DNA of 64,000 bases from Novosphingobium sp. AP12 (GCF_000281975.1 NZ_AKKE01000047.1:28453-92452); one strand, 5' to 3'; positions 1 through 9,084 are shown, counted from the first letter of the stretch. Notes: generated by a model not told the origin, from the letters alone. Made by a program: numbers and translations.

Positions 1-522
1 CTGCGCGACGATGCCGTCGATGCCCGCGCCTGCGACGAGGCGCGCTTCCTCGGCGCTGGTGGCGGTGGCAAGCAGCAGGACACCGCGCTCGTGCAGGGCC
101 GCGATCACGTCGGCCGAGGGCAGCCCGAAGTGGAAGCTGACCACCGGCGGTGCCTGCTCGATGATGAGGGCCAGCATGTCCGCGTCGTCGGTAAAGCTGG
201 TGTAGCCCGATTGCAGCGCTTCGGGCGGCTCGGCGCCGAACTCGACGAACAGCGAGCGCAGCCAGTCGATCCAGCCCGCCTCGCGCTCGGCATCCGCGAC
301 CGGGGTGGCATGCACGAAGAGGTTGACGTTGAACGGCCGGGACGTGCGCGCGCGAACCTCGTCGATCATGGCGCGCGCGCCCGCCGCATCCGTCGCGCCC
401 AGCCCGATCGAGCCAAGCCCGCCGGCGTTGGATACCTCGGCGGCGAGCAACGGCGTACTGGTCCCCGCCATGGGCGCCTGGACGAGGGGGATGCTCATGC
501 CCAGGCGTTCAAGAAGGCTCAT
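1..522 (-). CDS. Nitronate monooxygenase family protein, N-terminal part (cut by window edge)
   Basis: Reverse-strand gene starting at the ATG at 522 and running off the left edge, so only about 174 N-terminal residues are present. It opens with MSLLERLGMSIPLVQAPMAG followed by a glycine-rich stretch (AGGLGSIGLG), the usual start of the FMN-dependent TIM barrel of class I nitronate monooxygenases (formerly 2-nitropropane dioxygenases). Members oxidise nitronates such as propionate-3-nitronate; many only share the fold. The catalytic His and the phosphate-binding C-terminal half lie outside the window. It is 99 bp downstream of the GH130 gene on the same strand and may be its last operon member. 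The family call is firm, the substrate unknown. Confidence 0.85.
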   Translation of the reverse strand, partial: MSLLERLGMSIPLVQAPMAGTSTPLLAAEVSNAGGLGSIGLGATDAAGARAMIDEVRARTSRPFNVNLFVHATPVADAEREAGWIDWLRSLFVEFGAEPPEALQSGYTSFTDDADMLALIIEQAPPVVSFHFGLPSADVIAALHERGVLLLATATSAEEARLVAGAGIDGIVAQ

Positions 523-621
523 GATCTATGTCTCCAAGCCCCCTCTTCATGGCGAGGACCGAAGCTCACGGGCAATCGACATGCATCGGTCCCAGAGACG
601 GACGAACGGCCCCGGGCCTCG

Positions 622-1932
622 CTACTCCATCATTCCCAGCAGGGTCTGGATGTTGCAGGTCGCGAAGCCGACGGTGCTGTCGGATATGCCGTAAGGAATG
701 AGCAGTTGCTCGCCCACCTTGAGCGCGCCGCAGGTGTAGACCACGTTGGGCACGTAGCCCGAACGGTCGGCGTTCTCGGCGGTGAGCACGGGCTCGGGCG
801 TGCGGGCAAGGACCTTGCTCGGGTCCTTGAGGTCGAGCAGGGCGCAGCCCAGCGCGTACTTGCGCATGGCGCCGACGCCGTGGGTGAACATCAGCCACCC
901 TTCCTCTGTCGGGATGGGGCTGCCGCAGTTGCCGATCTGGATGAATTCCCAAGGGTACTTGGGCTCCATCAGCAGGACGCCCTCGTCCTCCCAGTGGTCG
1001 ATCGTGTCGGACTTGAGGAGAAACAGGTTCTTGCCATCCTGCCGCCCGACCATGGCGAAGCGCCCATCGATCTTCTGCGGGAACAGCGCCATGCCCTTGT
1101 TGCGCCCGGCGGCGCCGCGGATCGGCTCGAGGTCGAAGTTGCGGAAGTCGCGCGTGCGCAGCAGTTCGGAGCGGATCGAGCTGCCCGAATAAGCGGTATA
1201 GGTGCCGACCCACTCGTAGTCTCCGCCGCCATGGTCGAAGCGCACGAGGCGAAGGTCTTCGAGCCCGCCGCGCTGCTGCTCGGTGATCGGGAAGATGACG
1301 GTGTTGGACAGGCTGGACTCGGCGTGACGATGGACCGAGACGGTGCCGTCGGCATCGACCTGGTCTTCCTCGTCGAGCTCCACGGATGTGGCGAAAGCAG
1401 CCTGCGGCCAGAGGCAGAACTCGCCGTCGGGCTCGGCGATGCCTTCGCGGAAGGCGACCGAGCTGATGTGCCCCTCCCCCACGGCGCGCAGGGACATGAT
1501 AAAGCGCACACAGCCGTCCTGCATGCCCGACTGGTCGGGCGACGGGACGATCGAAGGGTTCATCAGCGCGGCGGCGGCGAACGTGTACTCGTGGCAGAAG
1601 TACGAGCCGATCAGCCGCTGCTTGGTCTCGGAATAATCCGCGTGGTTGAGTTCCATGTTCGCCGCCACTTCGTCGAAGCGGTCGGCGAAGATGCGCTCGG
1701 TCTGCCAGTGGCGTTCCTTGAAGTCTCGAAGCACGCGCTCGTACTCGAGCGCGGCACGCTCCTCGGTGAGCGCGGCGACGTCCTCGACGAGTCGCAGGGC
1801 CCGTCCTCCCGGTGCGTTCTTCGCCTGCCAGCCCAGATGGAACGGGCGCAGGACCACCCTTGCCGGATCGGCATGCAGGCGGGTTTCGAAGATACGAAGC
1901 GGTTCAGACCAGGCGTTCTCGGGCCGGTTCAA
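622..1932 (-). CDS. Glycoside hydrolase/phosphorylase family 130 protein
   Basis: A 436-residue protein with features of GH130, the family that phosphorolyses or hydrolyses beta-mannosides (for example mannosyl-glucose or mannan-type oligosaccharides) through a five-bladed beta-propeller. The segment at residues 108-165 (GSYFCHEYTFAAAALMNPSI, then MQDGCVRF, then GHISSVAFREG) resembles the core conserved in one GH130 subgroup, and GTYTAYSG follows in the next blade. No signal peptide is visible, so it should act in the cytosol. Its start overlaps the end of the upstream glycosyltransferase gene by 29 bp, which implies co-translation and a shared pathway, probably synthesis or turnover of a mannose-containing glycan. 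Phosphorylase and hydrolase cannot be told apart here. Confidence 0.85.
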   Translation of the reverse strand: MNRPENAWSEPLRIFETRLHADPARVVLRPFHLGWQAKNAPGGRALRLVEDVAALTEERAALEYERVLRDFKERHWQTERIFADRFDEVAANMELNHADYSETKQRLIGSYFCHEYTFAAAALMNPSIVPSPDQSGMQDGCVRFIMSLRAVGEGHISSVAFREGIAEPDGEFCLWPQAAFATSVELDEEDQVDADGTVSVHRHAESSLSNTVIFPITEQQRGGLEDLRLVRFDHGGGDYEWVGTYTAYSGSSIRSELLRTRDFRNFDLEPIRGAAGRNKGMALFPQKIDGRFAMVGRQDGKNLFLLKSDTIDHWEDEGVLLMEPKYPWEFIQIGNCGSPIPTEEGWLMFTHGVGAMRKYALGCALLDLKDPSKVLARTPEPVLTAENADRSGYVPNVVYTCGALKVGEQLLIPYGISDSTVGFATCNIQTLLGMME

Positions 1933-4249
1933 GAAGGTCTCCTTCCCGGGAGAGTGGAGCAGTCGTGGACGGCTCGTGGACCAGCTTCATAAGCGCATAA
2001 TGCGACAACTGGAAGGCCAGTATGGATTCCGCACCGCAATTCGCATTGCCTCCGCGCGGGGTCACCCCGTCCCGGCAACGGCCCGTCGCCACTTCGGCGA
2101 GGACCGCGCCGCGATCGTTGTCGCCGAAGAACCAGCGCCAGGCGACGAGCGCGTGTTCGCGCCAGAACGCACCGCTGGTGGCGTTCCAGGCGGACTGCGC
2201 GGCCTCGATGGCGGCCTGGGCCTCCAGCGGCTGCTGGTCGAACGGCAGATAGCCGTGTTCGCGGTGGAAGCTCTCGGAGCCGATGGGGCGGAACTGGCCC
2301 TTGGCGGACAGTTGCTGCTCGCAGATCCACTGCAGCGTTTCGAGCCCGGCGCCGGTCCAGTCCTCGCGGCCGAGCGCCATGCCCGCCTCGATCAGGGCCT
2401 GCGACAGGCGCGGGTTGTCATAGCCCAGCACGGTCTCGAACCACGCCCAGTCGGGACGGCGCCCCTCGCCGAGCAGGCGCATGAGGAAGTCGCCGCCGTT
2501 CTCGACGAGCTTGCGCGACAAGGCATGCCCGGGGTCGCGGCGCAGCACCGCGCAGGCGCCGAGCATGGTGAAGGCGATGGCGCGGGGCGAACCCAGCGGG
2601 ACGATGGTCTTGAGGACTTCCTCGTAAAGATGGAGGCCCCACTGCGCGAGGCCGTCGTCGGGCGCGCGCTCGTAGGTCTGGCCCAGCGCCCAGACGGCCC
2701 GGCCGTTGGAGTCCTCGGAGCCCTCGTCCTCGCACCAGCTGCGGTCGAAGCGCATGAAGTTGCGGAAGCGCTTGAGGTCCGGGTTCCATGCCGACTGCAC
2801 GAAGGCCGCGTAGGCAAGGCTCCACTTCATCCGCTCGGCAGCGGGAAGGCCATGCGCCACGTTCAGCAGCATCAGCGCGCGGGCATTGTCGTCGAGGCAG
2901 TAGCCATGGCGGCGATCGGGCACGACGCCGATCGAATGCTGGAGCATCCCGGTGCCGTCGCTCATGGCGAGCACGGCGGAGAGACCGGGTGTCGCGGTCA
3001 GCGGCGGTGCTTCCGGCTCGGCGGGGAGCGCGGCGGCGGCGAGGCGCGCGGTGGCGTCGGCGAAGCGCGGCCAGATGGTCTCGCGGCCCCGGGCATAGGC
3101 GCGGCGCTGCATGGCCGCCATCTCGGACGGCGCGTCGAGCAGGGCGTTGACGGCGCCGGCGATCGCCTCGCTGGAGTTCGGCTCGATCAGGCTGCCGACG
3201 TCCTGCGCCAGCAATTCGCGGGCGTGGACGTAAGGCGTCGATACGACCGCCTTGCCCAGCGCCACGGCATAGCTCAGCGTGCCGGAGGTGGACTGCTGCA
3301 ACCCGGGATAGGGCGTGAGGTAGATGTCGCAGGCTTCCAACTGGTCGAGCAGTTCGGGCGTGTCGAGGAAGCGGTTGTCCCAGGCGATGTGCCGCGCGAC
3401 GCCCAGTTCCTGCGCGAGGCCGGCCAGCTTGTCGCGGTACGCTTCGCCGTCTCGCGCGACGAGGTTGGGGTGCGTGGCGCCGACGATGCGGTAGAGCGCC
3501 TCGGGATGACGCTCGACGATCGCGGGCAACGCGCGGATGGCGTGCTCAAGACCCTTGCCCGGGCCCAGCAGGCCGAAGGTCATCAGCACCTTGCGCCCCG
3601 TCAGGCCGAGTCGCGCCTTGAATTCCTCCTGACGGCCGAACGGGCGGTCGGGGGCGCCGTGATCGATCACTTCGATGATACGCGCGGGCGCGCCGTAGAT
3701 CTGCTCGAGCAGGCCCTGCGAATGGCGCGACATCACCATGATCCGCGACGCGCGGGTGACCAGGTGGCGCAGGATGTTGCTCTGACGCTCCGAAGGCTCG
3801 CTCAGCACGGTGTGGAGCGTGAGCACGAGCGGCGCGGCCAGCCTGTCCACGAAGTCCAGCACCATCTGGCCGTCGGCGCCGCCGAAGATGCCGTATTCGT
3901 GCTGAAGCCAGACCGCATCGACGCCCGATTCGTTGATCCGGCGGGCGGCGGCGGCATAGGCCTCAGGGTCGTTCCAGGCGATCGTTCCGGCGACGCCGGC
4001 GTATTCCAGCGGTGCGGTCGGATCGTCGAGGGCGTGGACATCCACCTCGATCTCGGGGTGATGGTCCCGCAGCTTTTCGAAGATATCCGTCGTGAATGTC
4101 GCAATGCCGCATTTGCGCGGCGCGAAGTTGCCGATCAGCGCAAGGCGCATCGGCTCGCTGGTCAGCGGCGGAAGTCCATCGAAGATCGAGTGGACATCCG
4201 CCGTTTCCCGGCCATTCTGGAAGTCGTGGGATAGAGGCAGATGGGCCAT
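1904..4249 (-). CDS. GT4 glycosyltransferase with C-terminal (alpha/alpha)6-type domain
   Basis: About 781 residues from the ATG at 4249; a GTG two codons upstream (4255) is possible, but a GGGG motif sits about 7 nt before the ATG. Residues about 35-400 form a GT-B glycosyltransferase of family 4: LIGNFAPRKCGIATF at the N-domain, MTFGLLGPGKGLE at the second Rossmann domain and YLTPYPGLQQSTSGTLSYA in the donor-binding region. Residues about 430-770 are a separate helical domain (YCLDDNARAL, EDSNGRAVWALG, DWAWFE, FDQQPLEAQ) resembling six-hairpin glycosidases or epimerases. GT4 proteins are usually about 380 residues, so this is a two-domain fusion. It overlaps the GH130 gene, suggesting a common mannoside or exopolysaccharide substrate. 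The second domain's activity is unknown. Confidence 0.8.
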   Translation of the reverse strand: MAHLPLSHDFQNGRETADVHSIFDGLPPLTSEPMRLALIGNFAPRKCGIATFTTDIFEKLRDHHPEIEVDVHALDDPTAPLEYAGVAGTIAWNDPEAYAAAARRINESGVDAVWLQHEYGIFGGADGQMVLDFVDRLAAPLVLTLHTVLSEPSERQSNILRHLVTRASRIMVMSRHSQGLLEQIYGAPARIIEVIDHGAPDRPFGRQEEFKARLGLTGRKVLMTFGLLGPGKGLEHAIRALPAIVERHPEALYRIVGATHPNLVARDGEAYRDKLAGLAQELGVARHIAWDNRFLDTPELLDQLEACDIYLTPYPGLQQSTSGTLSYAVALGKAVVSTPYVHARELLAQDVGSLIEPNSSEAIAGAVNALLDAPSEMAAMQRRAYARGRETIWPRFADATARLAAAALPAEPEAPPLTATPGLSAVLAMSDGTGMLQHSIGVVPDRRHGYCLDDNARALMLLNVAHGLPAAERMKWSLAYAAFVQSAWNPDLKRFRNFMRFDRSWCEDEGSEDSNGRAVWALGQTYERAPDDGLAQWGLHLYEEVLKTIVPLGSPRAIAFTMLGACAVLRRDPGHALSRKLVENGGDFLMRLLGEGRRPDWAWFETVLGYDNPRLSQALIEAGMALGREDWTGAGLETLQWICEQQLSAKGQFRPIGSESFHREHGYLPFDQQPLEAQAAIEAAQSAWNATSGAFWREHALVAWRWFFGDNDRGAVLAEVATGRCRDGVTPRGGNANCGAESILAFQLSHYALMKLVHEPSTTAPLSREGDLLEPARERLV

Positions 4250-4433
4250 GCGCACCCCGTTAACGAGAGATGAAAGTATCTCCTGCTTAAGTCCCTACCA
4301 CCGATTCAGTTTCACGCTGCACTGCAAAAAACGGGCCAGCCGGTTTCCGAGATCGATATCGTGCGGGAACGAGCGAAATTGCGCTCACTTTTGACCTGTA
4401 TTCGTGTGCCAAAAGACGACATCCGGGCTTTCG

Positions 4434-5234
4434 TCAGCCTGTCGCCAGCAGCAGGAAAGACTTCGCCGACGTTTCCAGCAACTGCGTGTCGGGCGAGCCC
4501 GGCAGGATCGCAGCAAGGAGATCGGTGTCCTTGAGCAGCATCCTCGCGCCATGCTCGAAAGCACGGGGTTCGGGTACGCGGGCATAGACTTCGAAGCCAA
4601 AGCTGCGGCCCGAACTGGCGTTGACCAGTTCGGCTAGCGCTCGGCGTTCCACGCCCAGCGCCTCGCCCGCCTGCAGCGCCGCCTGCGCGAGCCCCATGTT
4701 GGCGGCCATCAGCGCGTTGTTGACGATCTTGGCCTTCTGCCCCGCACCGACCGGGCCAAGCAGCACGATCAGCTTGCCGAAGCTCTCGAAAACCGGCTGC
4801 GCCTGCTCGAACGCCTCGGCGGAACCGCCGCACATCACCGTCATCGTCCCCGCCTGCGCGCCGGGCGAACCGCCGCTCACCGGCGCATCGACCATGGCGA
4901 CGCCCCGCGCGGCGCAGAGCCGCTCCACCGCCTCCGCCGTCTCGGGCAGGACCGTGGAGTGGAGCGCCAGCAGGCTGCCGGACTTCATCGCCGGGACCAG
5001 CTTCGCGCAGATATCCAGCACGTCCGCATCGTTGACCACGCAAAGGCCGACATGATCGCAGGCCGCGCCCAGTTCCTCTACACTCCCGGCGACTTCGGCG
5101 CCCGCTTCGGCGAACGCCGCCGCAGCCTCGGGCCTGCGCGCCCACACGGTCAGCGGGAAGCGCGCAAGCATGCGGTGCGCCATCGGGCCGCCCTGGCTGC
5201 CGATGCCGATGAAGCCTGTGCGAATGGCGGTCAT
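4434..5234 (-). CDS. NAD(P)-dependent beta-hydroxyacid dehydrogenase (3-hydroxyisobutyrate dehydrogenase family)
   Basis: A 266-residue protein; GGAGAG lies about 8 nt before the ATG at 5234. The N-terminal Rossmann motif GFIGIGSQGGPMA, the substrate-binding signature DAPVSGGSPGAQAG and the segment GAGQKAKIVNN containing the catalytic Lys are characteristic of the 3-hydroxyisobutyrate/tartronate-semialdehyde/glyoxylate reductase family. It is slightly shorter than the usual 290 residues. It is transcribed toward the glycosyltransferase gene but separated from it by 184 bp, and is divergent from the AST-type operon. Substrate is not predictable from sequence. Confidence 0.85.
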   Translation of the reverse strand: MTAIRTGFIGIGSQGGPMAHRMLARFPLTVWARRPEAAAAFAEAGAEVAGSVEELGAACDHVGLCVVNDADVLDICAKLVPAMKSGSLLALHSTVLPETAEAVERLCAARGVAMVDAPVSGGSPGAQAGTMTVMCGGSAEAFEQAQPVFESFGKLIVLLGPVGAGQKAKIVNNALMAANMGLAQAALQAGEALGVERRALAELVNASSGRSFGFEVYARVPEPRAFEHGARMLLKDTDLLAAILPGSPDTQLLETSAKSFLLLATG

Positions 5235-5253
5235 GCGTGTCTCTCCTCAGTCC

Positions 5254-5270
5254 CTTTGCGGCATGCAAAG
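5254..5270. promoter_or_regulatory. Inverted repeat in the dehydrogenase/AST divergent intergenic region
   Basis: CTTTGC and GCAAAG form a perfect 6-bp inverted repeat around GGCAT, 20 bp upstream of the dehydrogenase start and about 150 bp upstream of the DUF1338 start. Its position between two divergent units makes an operator plausible; there is no direct evidence. An AT-rich stretch (AATAATTTTAC, from 5399) just before the DUF1338 ribosome site could hold a -10 element. Confidence 0.25.
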
Positions 5271-5420
5271 CGCGGGGCGATGCGCGAGTCCAGCGGGAGG
5301 CTGTTCACCATCGTCGGGGCGACGCGCCCACGCCAAAACCGCCGGGTTCGCTACGATGGACTTCCCGGTCCCGCTTTCCTATGTTTCCTGCTCACGCAAT
5401 AATTTTACAACGAGGGTGCA

Positions 5421-6452
5421 ATGGCCTCGGCCTCCAGCGACGCTGCGGAAAGCCTAAAAACGCTACACGAACTGCTCACGCCGATCGTTGGCGAGGAGCG
5501 CGCCGAATGGGTGCTGGCCACGCTCTCCATCGACCCGGCACTGGGCGGCGACGCCGACCGCGCCAGCCGTGCGCAAGTGGCGATGGCGCTCAACGCCGCA
5601 CTGTTCCTCGACCTGCTGGACCGGGTGCCGACCGCCGCGCGCTATGTCTCGGAGATGCGCGCCAGGGGCGAGCCCATCGTCTTCGATCACGGCGCCCTGC
5701 GCACGATCGACGGCGAGACGGGCGCCCTCCCCTCCGGCCACGCCGCGTTCCTGCGCTTCCTCGCGCCGCTCGGCTACGAAGTGCGCGGGCTCTACCCGCT
5801 GCCTGCGCTGACGATGACCGGCCGCGCCTTCGTGCAGGTGGACCTGCCCGAGACGGTGCCGCAATTCTTCGTCTCCGAGCTGCACATCGACCAGCTTGCG
5901 CAGCCCTCGCAGGCCGCAGCCGCGAAGGTGTTCGGCGCCTCGACCGACCCGCTGGGTGATGCGGAATGGCTGGCCCTGGGCTCGATCGGCCGCCACGGCG
6001 ACTGCACGATCGAGGAAGGCACCGTCATCCTCAGGGGCGCCCTGCGTGCGTTCGACCGCCAGCACCCGGTCCCGGCGCTGGACGATTACCAGGACCTGCT
6101 CGCGCACAGCAAGGAAGGCGCCTGGATCGCCACCGAGGGCAACGCCTTCAACCACGCGACCACCCGCGTCCCCGACGTTGAGAGCCATGCCGAGGAACTG
6201 AAGGCCGCCGGTTACCCGCTCAAGCCCTCGGTCGAGATTTCGCGCAATGGCCGCGTTCGCCAGACCGCGATCCTCGCCGACAAGGTGGCCCGCCCGTTCC
6301 GCCTGGCAGGCGGCAGCGAGACTGCGATGGACGTGCCGGGCTCGTTCTACGAATTCATCAGCCGCGATATCGACCCCGAGACCGGCACGCTGGACCTCAC
6401 CTTCGACAGCGGCAACGCGACCGGCATCTTCGCCGTGACGAGAGACATGTGA
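5421..6452 (+). CDS. DUF1338 family non-haem iron protein (2-oxoadipate dioxygenase/decarboxylase-like)
   Basis: A 343-residue protein with a GAGGG ribosome site 6-10 nt before its ATG. It belongs to DUF1338, whose characterised member HglS converts 2-oxoadipate to 2-hydroxyglutarate in lysine catabolism using a His-His-Glu metal site. Matching candidates here are His90 (FDHGALRTI), His245 (AFNHATTRV) and Glu311 (GSFYEFISR). It is the first gene of an apparent operon whose other products belong to arginine succinyltransferase catabolism; its stop lies 2 bp before the astD ATG. A role on 2-oxoadipate is possible, but the context suggests a different 2-oxo acid or a link between lysine and arginine catabolism. 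Family assignment is firm, substrate open. Confidence 0.85.
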   Translation: MASASSDAAESLKTLHELLTPIVGEERAEWVLATLSIDPALGGDADRASRAQVAMALNAALFLDLLDRVPTAARYVSEMRARGEPIVFDHGALRTIDGETGALPSGHAAFLRFLAPLGYEVRGLYPLPALTMTGRAFVQVDLPETVPQFFVSELHIDQLAQPSQAAAAKVFGASTDPLGDAEWLALGSIGRHGDCTIEEGTVILRGALRAFDRQHPVPALDDYQDLLAHSKEGAWIATEGNAFNHATTRVPDVESHAEELKAAGYPLKPSVEISRNGRVRQTAILADKVARPFRLAGGSETAMDVPGSFYEFISRDIDPETGTLDLTFDSGNATGIFAVTRDM

Positions 6453-6454
6453 CC

Positions 6455-7882
6455 ATGCTGCGCTCCTATGATCCCGCCAGCGGCGAACTCGTCTGGGAAG
6501 GCGAAATCGCCGGACCCGAGGCCGTCTCCGCCACCCTCCTGCGCGCCCGCAAGGCGTTCCCCGCCTGGGCCGCGCTGCCGGTAAAGGCGCGCGTCGCCGT
6601 GGCCGAACGCTACCGGGCAGCGCTCGAAAGCCGCAAGGAAGCGATCGCCGAGATCATAGCGCGGGAAACCGGCAAGCCCTTGTGGGAGACGCGCACCGAA
6701 CTCGCCTCGATGATCGGCAAGGTCGGCCTCTCGATCGCCGCGCAGGCCGAGCGCGCGGGCGAGAAGCGCAGCGACATGCCGTTCGGTCAGGCCGTCCTGC
6801 GCCACCGCCCGCACGGCGTCATGGCGGTGCTGGGGCCGTTCAACTTCCCCGGCCACCTGCCCAACGGCCACATCGTCCCCGCCCTCCTCGCGGGCAATAC
6901 GGTCGTGTTCAAACCCTCCGAAATGACCCCCGCGACCGGCGCCGCCATGGCCGAGTGCTGGGCCGAGGCGCTAGAGGACGCCAATGTACCCCTAGGTGTG
7001 TTTCAGGTCATTCAGGGTGCGCGCCAGACCGGCGAGGCGCTGCTGGCCGGCCACATCGACGGACTGCTGTTCACCGGCTCGGCAGGCGCGGGCGCGCACT
7101 TCCGCCGCACCTTCGCCGACCGCCCCGACGTCATCCTGGCGCTGGAACTTGGCGGCAACAACCCCTTGATTGCATGGGATTCCGAGGATCTGGAGGAAGC
7201 CGCCTCGGTCGTCGTCCAGTCCGCCTTCATCACCACCGGCCAGCGCTGTTCCTGCGCCCGGCGCCTGATCGTGCCGGACAACGCCTTCGGCAGCGCCCTG
7301 GTCGATGCGGTGGCCCAGATCGCCGACCGCATCGTGATCGGCGCTTGGAACGAGACCCCCGAACCGTGGTTCGGACCGCTGATTTCCGGCGCTGCCGCCG
7401 AAAGTGCCAAGGCCAGTTTCGCCGCCCTCGTCGATAGCGGCGCCCGCGTAATTCGCCCGTTTTCCGGGGTCGAAGGCCGATCCGGCGCCTTCGTAACCCC
7501 GGCGATGCTCGACGTGACCGGCACCTTCGTCCCCGATGAAGAGATCTTCGCCCCCGTCCTCCAGGTCAGCCGCGTGCCGGACTTCGACGCCGCGATCGAG
7601 GCCGCAAACAACACCCGCTTCGGCCTCTCCGCCGGCCTCATCAGCGCCAACGACGCGCTGTGGCAGCGCTTCCTCGTCGAGGGCCGTGCGGGCGTCGTCA
7701 ACCGCAACCGCCCGACCACCGGCGCGGCGGGCTCGATGCCCTTCGGCGGGCTAGGCGAAAGCGGCAACCACCGGCCCAGCGCCTACTACGCCGCCGATTA
7801 CTGCGCCTATCCGGTCGCCAGCTTCGAGGCAGCGGACGCCGGCGGCAATAGCGGCGCGCTCGCCGGCAAGCTGCGGGCATGA
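6455..7882 (+). CDS. astD: Succinylglutamate-semialdehyde dehydrogenase
   Basis: About 475 residues from the ATG at 6455; a GTG at 6449 would add two residues and overlap the upstream stop. It oxidises N-succinylglutamate 5-semialdehyde to N-succinylglutamate, the fourth AST-pathway step. Aldehyde dehydrogenase signatures are intact: GPFNFPGHLPNGH in the cofactor domain, the general base Glu in LELGGNNPLIAW (about residue 231) and the nucleophile Cys in TTGQRCSCARRL (about residue 265). The GNNPLIA and QRCSCARR contexts match AstD closely. It overlaps the M20 gene by ATGA and so is translationally coupled to it. Confidence 0.92.
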   Translation: MLRSYDPASGELVWEGEIAGPEAVSATLLRARKAFPAWAALPVKARVAVAERYRAALESRKEAIAEIIARETGKPLWETRTELASMIGKVGLSIAAQAERAGEKRSDMPFGQAVLRHRPHGVMAVLGPFNFPGHLPNGHIVPALLAGNTVVFKPSEMTPATGAAMAECWAEALEDANVPLGVFQVIQGARQTGEALLAGHIDGLLFTGSAGAGAHFRRTFADRPDVILALELGGNNPLIAWDSEDLEEAASVVVQSAFITTGQRCSCARRLIVPDNAFGSALVDAVAQIADRIVIGAWNETPEPWFGPLISGAAAESAKASFAALVDSGARVIRPFSGVEGRSGAFVTPAMLDVTGTFVPDEEIFAPVLQVSRVPDFDAAIEAANNTRFGLSAGLISANDALWQRFLVEGRAGVVNRNRPTTGAAGSMPFGGLGESGNHRPSAYYAADYCAYPVASFEAADAGGNSGALAGKLRA

Positions 7883-9084
7883 GCCTCACCGGCGAAGAAC
7901 AGGACATCCTCGCCCCCGTCGAGCGCGCGCCGATCCTGTCGCGCACGCTCGAATGGGCCTCGATCAACAGCGGCACCGGCAACCTCGATGGCCTTGCCGC
8001 GATGGCCGGATACCTCGCCGATGCCTTCGCGCAGCTGCCCGGTGAAGTGCGGCTGGTCGAGCCCGCCCCGGTCGAGAAAGTCGACGCGCAGGGCCAGCTG
8101 CGCGAGGTCGGCCACGGCCGCCATCTCGTCGTGTCGGTGCGCCCGCAGGCGGCGCGCCGCGTGATCCTGACCGGGCACATGGACACCGTGTATTCCCGCG
8201 AGCACCCGTTCCAACGCTGCGAATGGCTGGGCGAGGACACGCTGAACGGTCCCGGCACCGCCGACATGAAGGGCGGTCTCGCGCTGATGCTGGCAGGCCT
8301 TGCCGCCTACGAGGCGAGCGGGCCGACGCTCGGCTACGACGTGCTCATCAACAGCGATGAAGAGACCGGCTCGCTCTCCTCCGCCGCGCTGATCGCCGAA
8401 CTGGCCCAGGGCAAACTGGCGGCACTGACTTACGAACCCGCGCTGCCCGATGGCTCGATGGCCCGCGCCCGGCCCGGCTCGGGCAACTATGCCGCCGTGG
8501 TGACCGGCCGCTCCGCCCACGCCGGGCGTAACCCGCAGGACGGCCGCAACGCCCTCGTCGCCGCGAGCGACCTTGCGATGCGGCTCGCCGCCGGGGTGCG
8601 CGAGGGCCTCACCATCAATCCCGCCCGGATCGAGGGCGGCGCGCCGAACAACACCGTGCCTGACCTCGCGATCCTGCACTTCAACCTGCGACCACGCACG
8701 CCGGAACAGGCCGAGGCCGCGCGCGCCCTCATCGACAACGCCGTCGCCGAAGTGAGCGCCGCGCACGACGTGCAGGTCCACGTCCACGGCCACGTCTCGC
8801 GCCCTCCCAAGCCGATCACGCCTCGCACGGAGGCGCTGTTCGGCCTCGTCAGCCAGGCCGCCGCCGACCTCGACCAGCCGATGCGCTGGCAGGACACCGG
8901 TGGGGTGTGCGACGGCAACAACATCGCCGCCTGCGGGGTCCCGGTGCTCGACACGATGGGCGCGCTGGGCGGTTCGATCCATTCGCCGCAGGAGTTCCTG
9001 ATCGCCCATTCCCTCGACGCCCGCGCCCGCCTCACAGCTCTCGTGATGCACCGCATCGACCGGCATGGAGTGCCCGCCGCATGA
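7879..9084 (+). CDS. M20-family zinc hydrolase, candidate succinylglutamate desuccinylase substitute
   Basis: A 401-residue protein of the M20 metallopeptidase family (glutamate carboxypeptidase/ArgE/DapE type). Metal and catalytic motifs are visible: TGHMDTV (His100, Asp102), GPGTADMKGG (Asp129), NSDEETGS (Glu161/Glu162) and GGSIHSPQE near the C-terminus, with the lid domain between. No signal peptide is seen. It is embedded between astD and astA with ATGA overlaps at both ends, exactly where the pathway needs an enzyme to cleave N-succinylglutamate into succinate and glutamate. No AstE is encoded here. M20 enzymes commonly hydrolyse N-acyl amino acids, so taking over the AstE step is a strong inference but unproven. 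Confidence 0.85.
   Translation: MSLTGEEQDILAPVERAPILSRTLEWASINSGTGNLDGLAAMAGYLADAFAQLPGEVRLVEPAPVEKVDAQGQLREVGHGRHLVVSVRPQAARRVILTGHMDTVYSREHPFQRCEWLGEDTLNGPGTADMKGGLALMLAGLAAYEASGPTLGYDVLINSDEETGSLSSAALIAELAQGKLAALTYEPALPDGSMARARPGSGNYAAVVTGRSAHAGRNPQDGRNALVAASDLAMRLAAGVREGLTINPARIEGGAPNNTVPDLAILHFNLRPRTPEQAEAARALIDNAVAEVSAAHDVQVHVHGHVSRPPKPITPRTEALFGLVSQAAADLDQPMRWQDTGGVCDGNNIAACGVPVLDTMGALGGSIHSPQEFLIAHSLDARARLTALVMHRIDRHGVPAA

Noticed and set aside
1646..4234. An 862-residue forward open frame
   Set aside because: Antisense to the glycosyltransferase gene, which has clear family motifs; no recognisable domain in the shadow frame.
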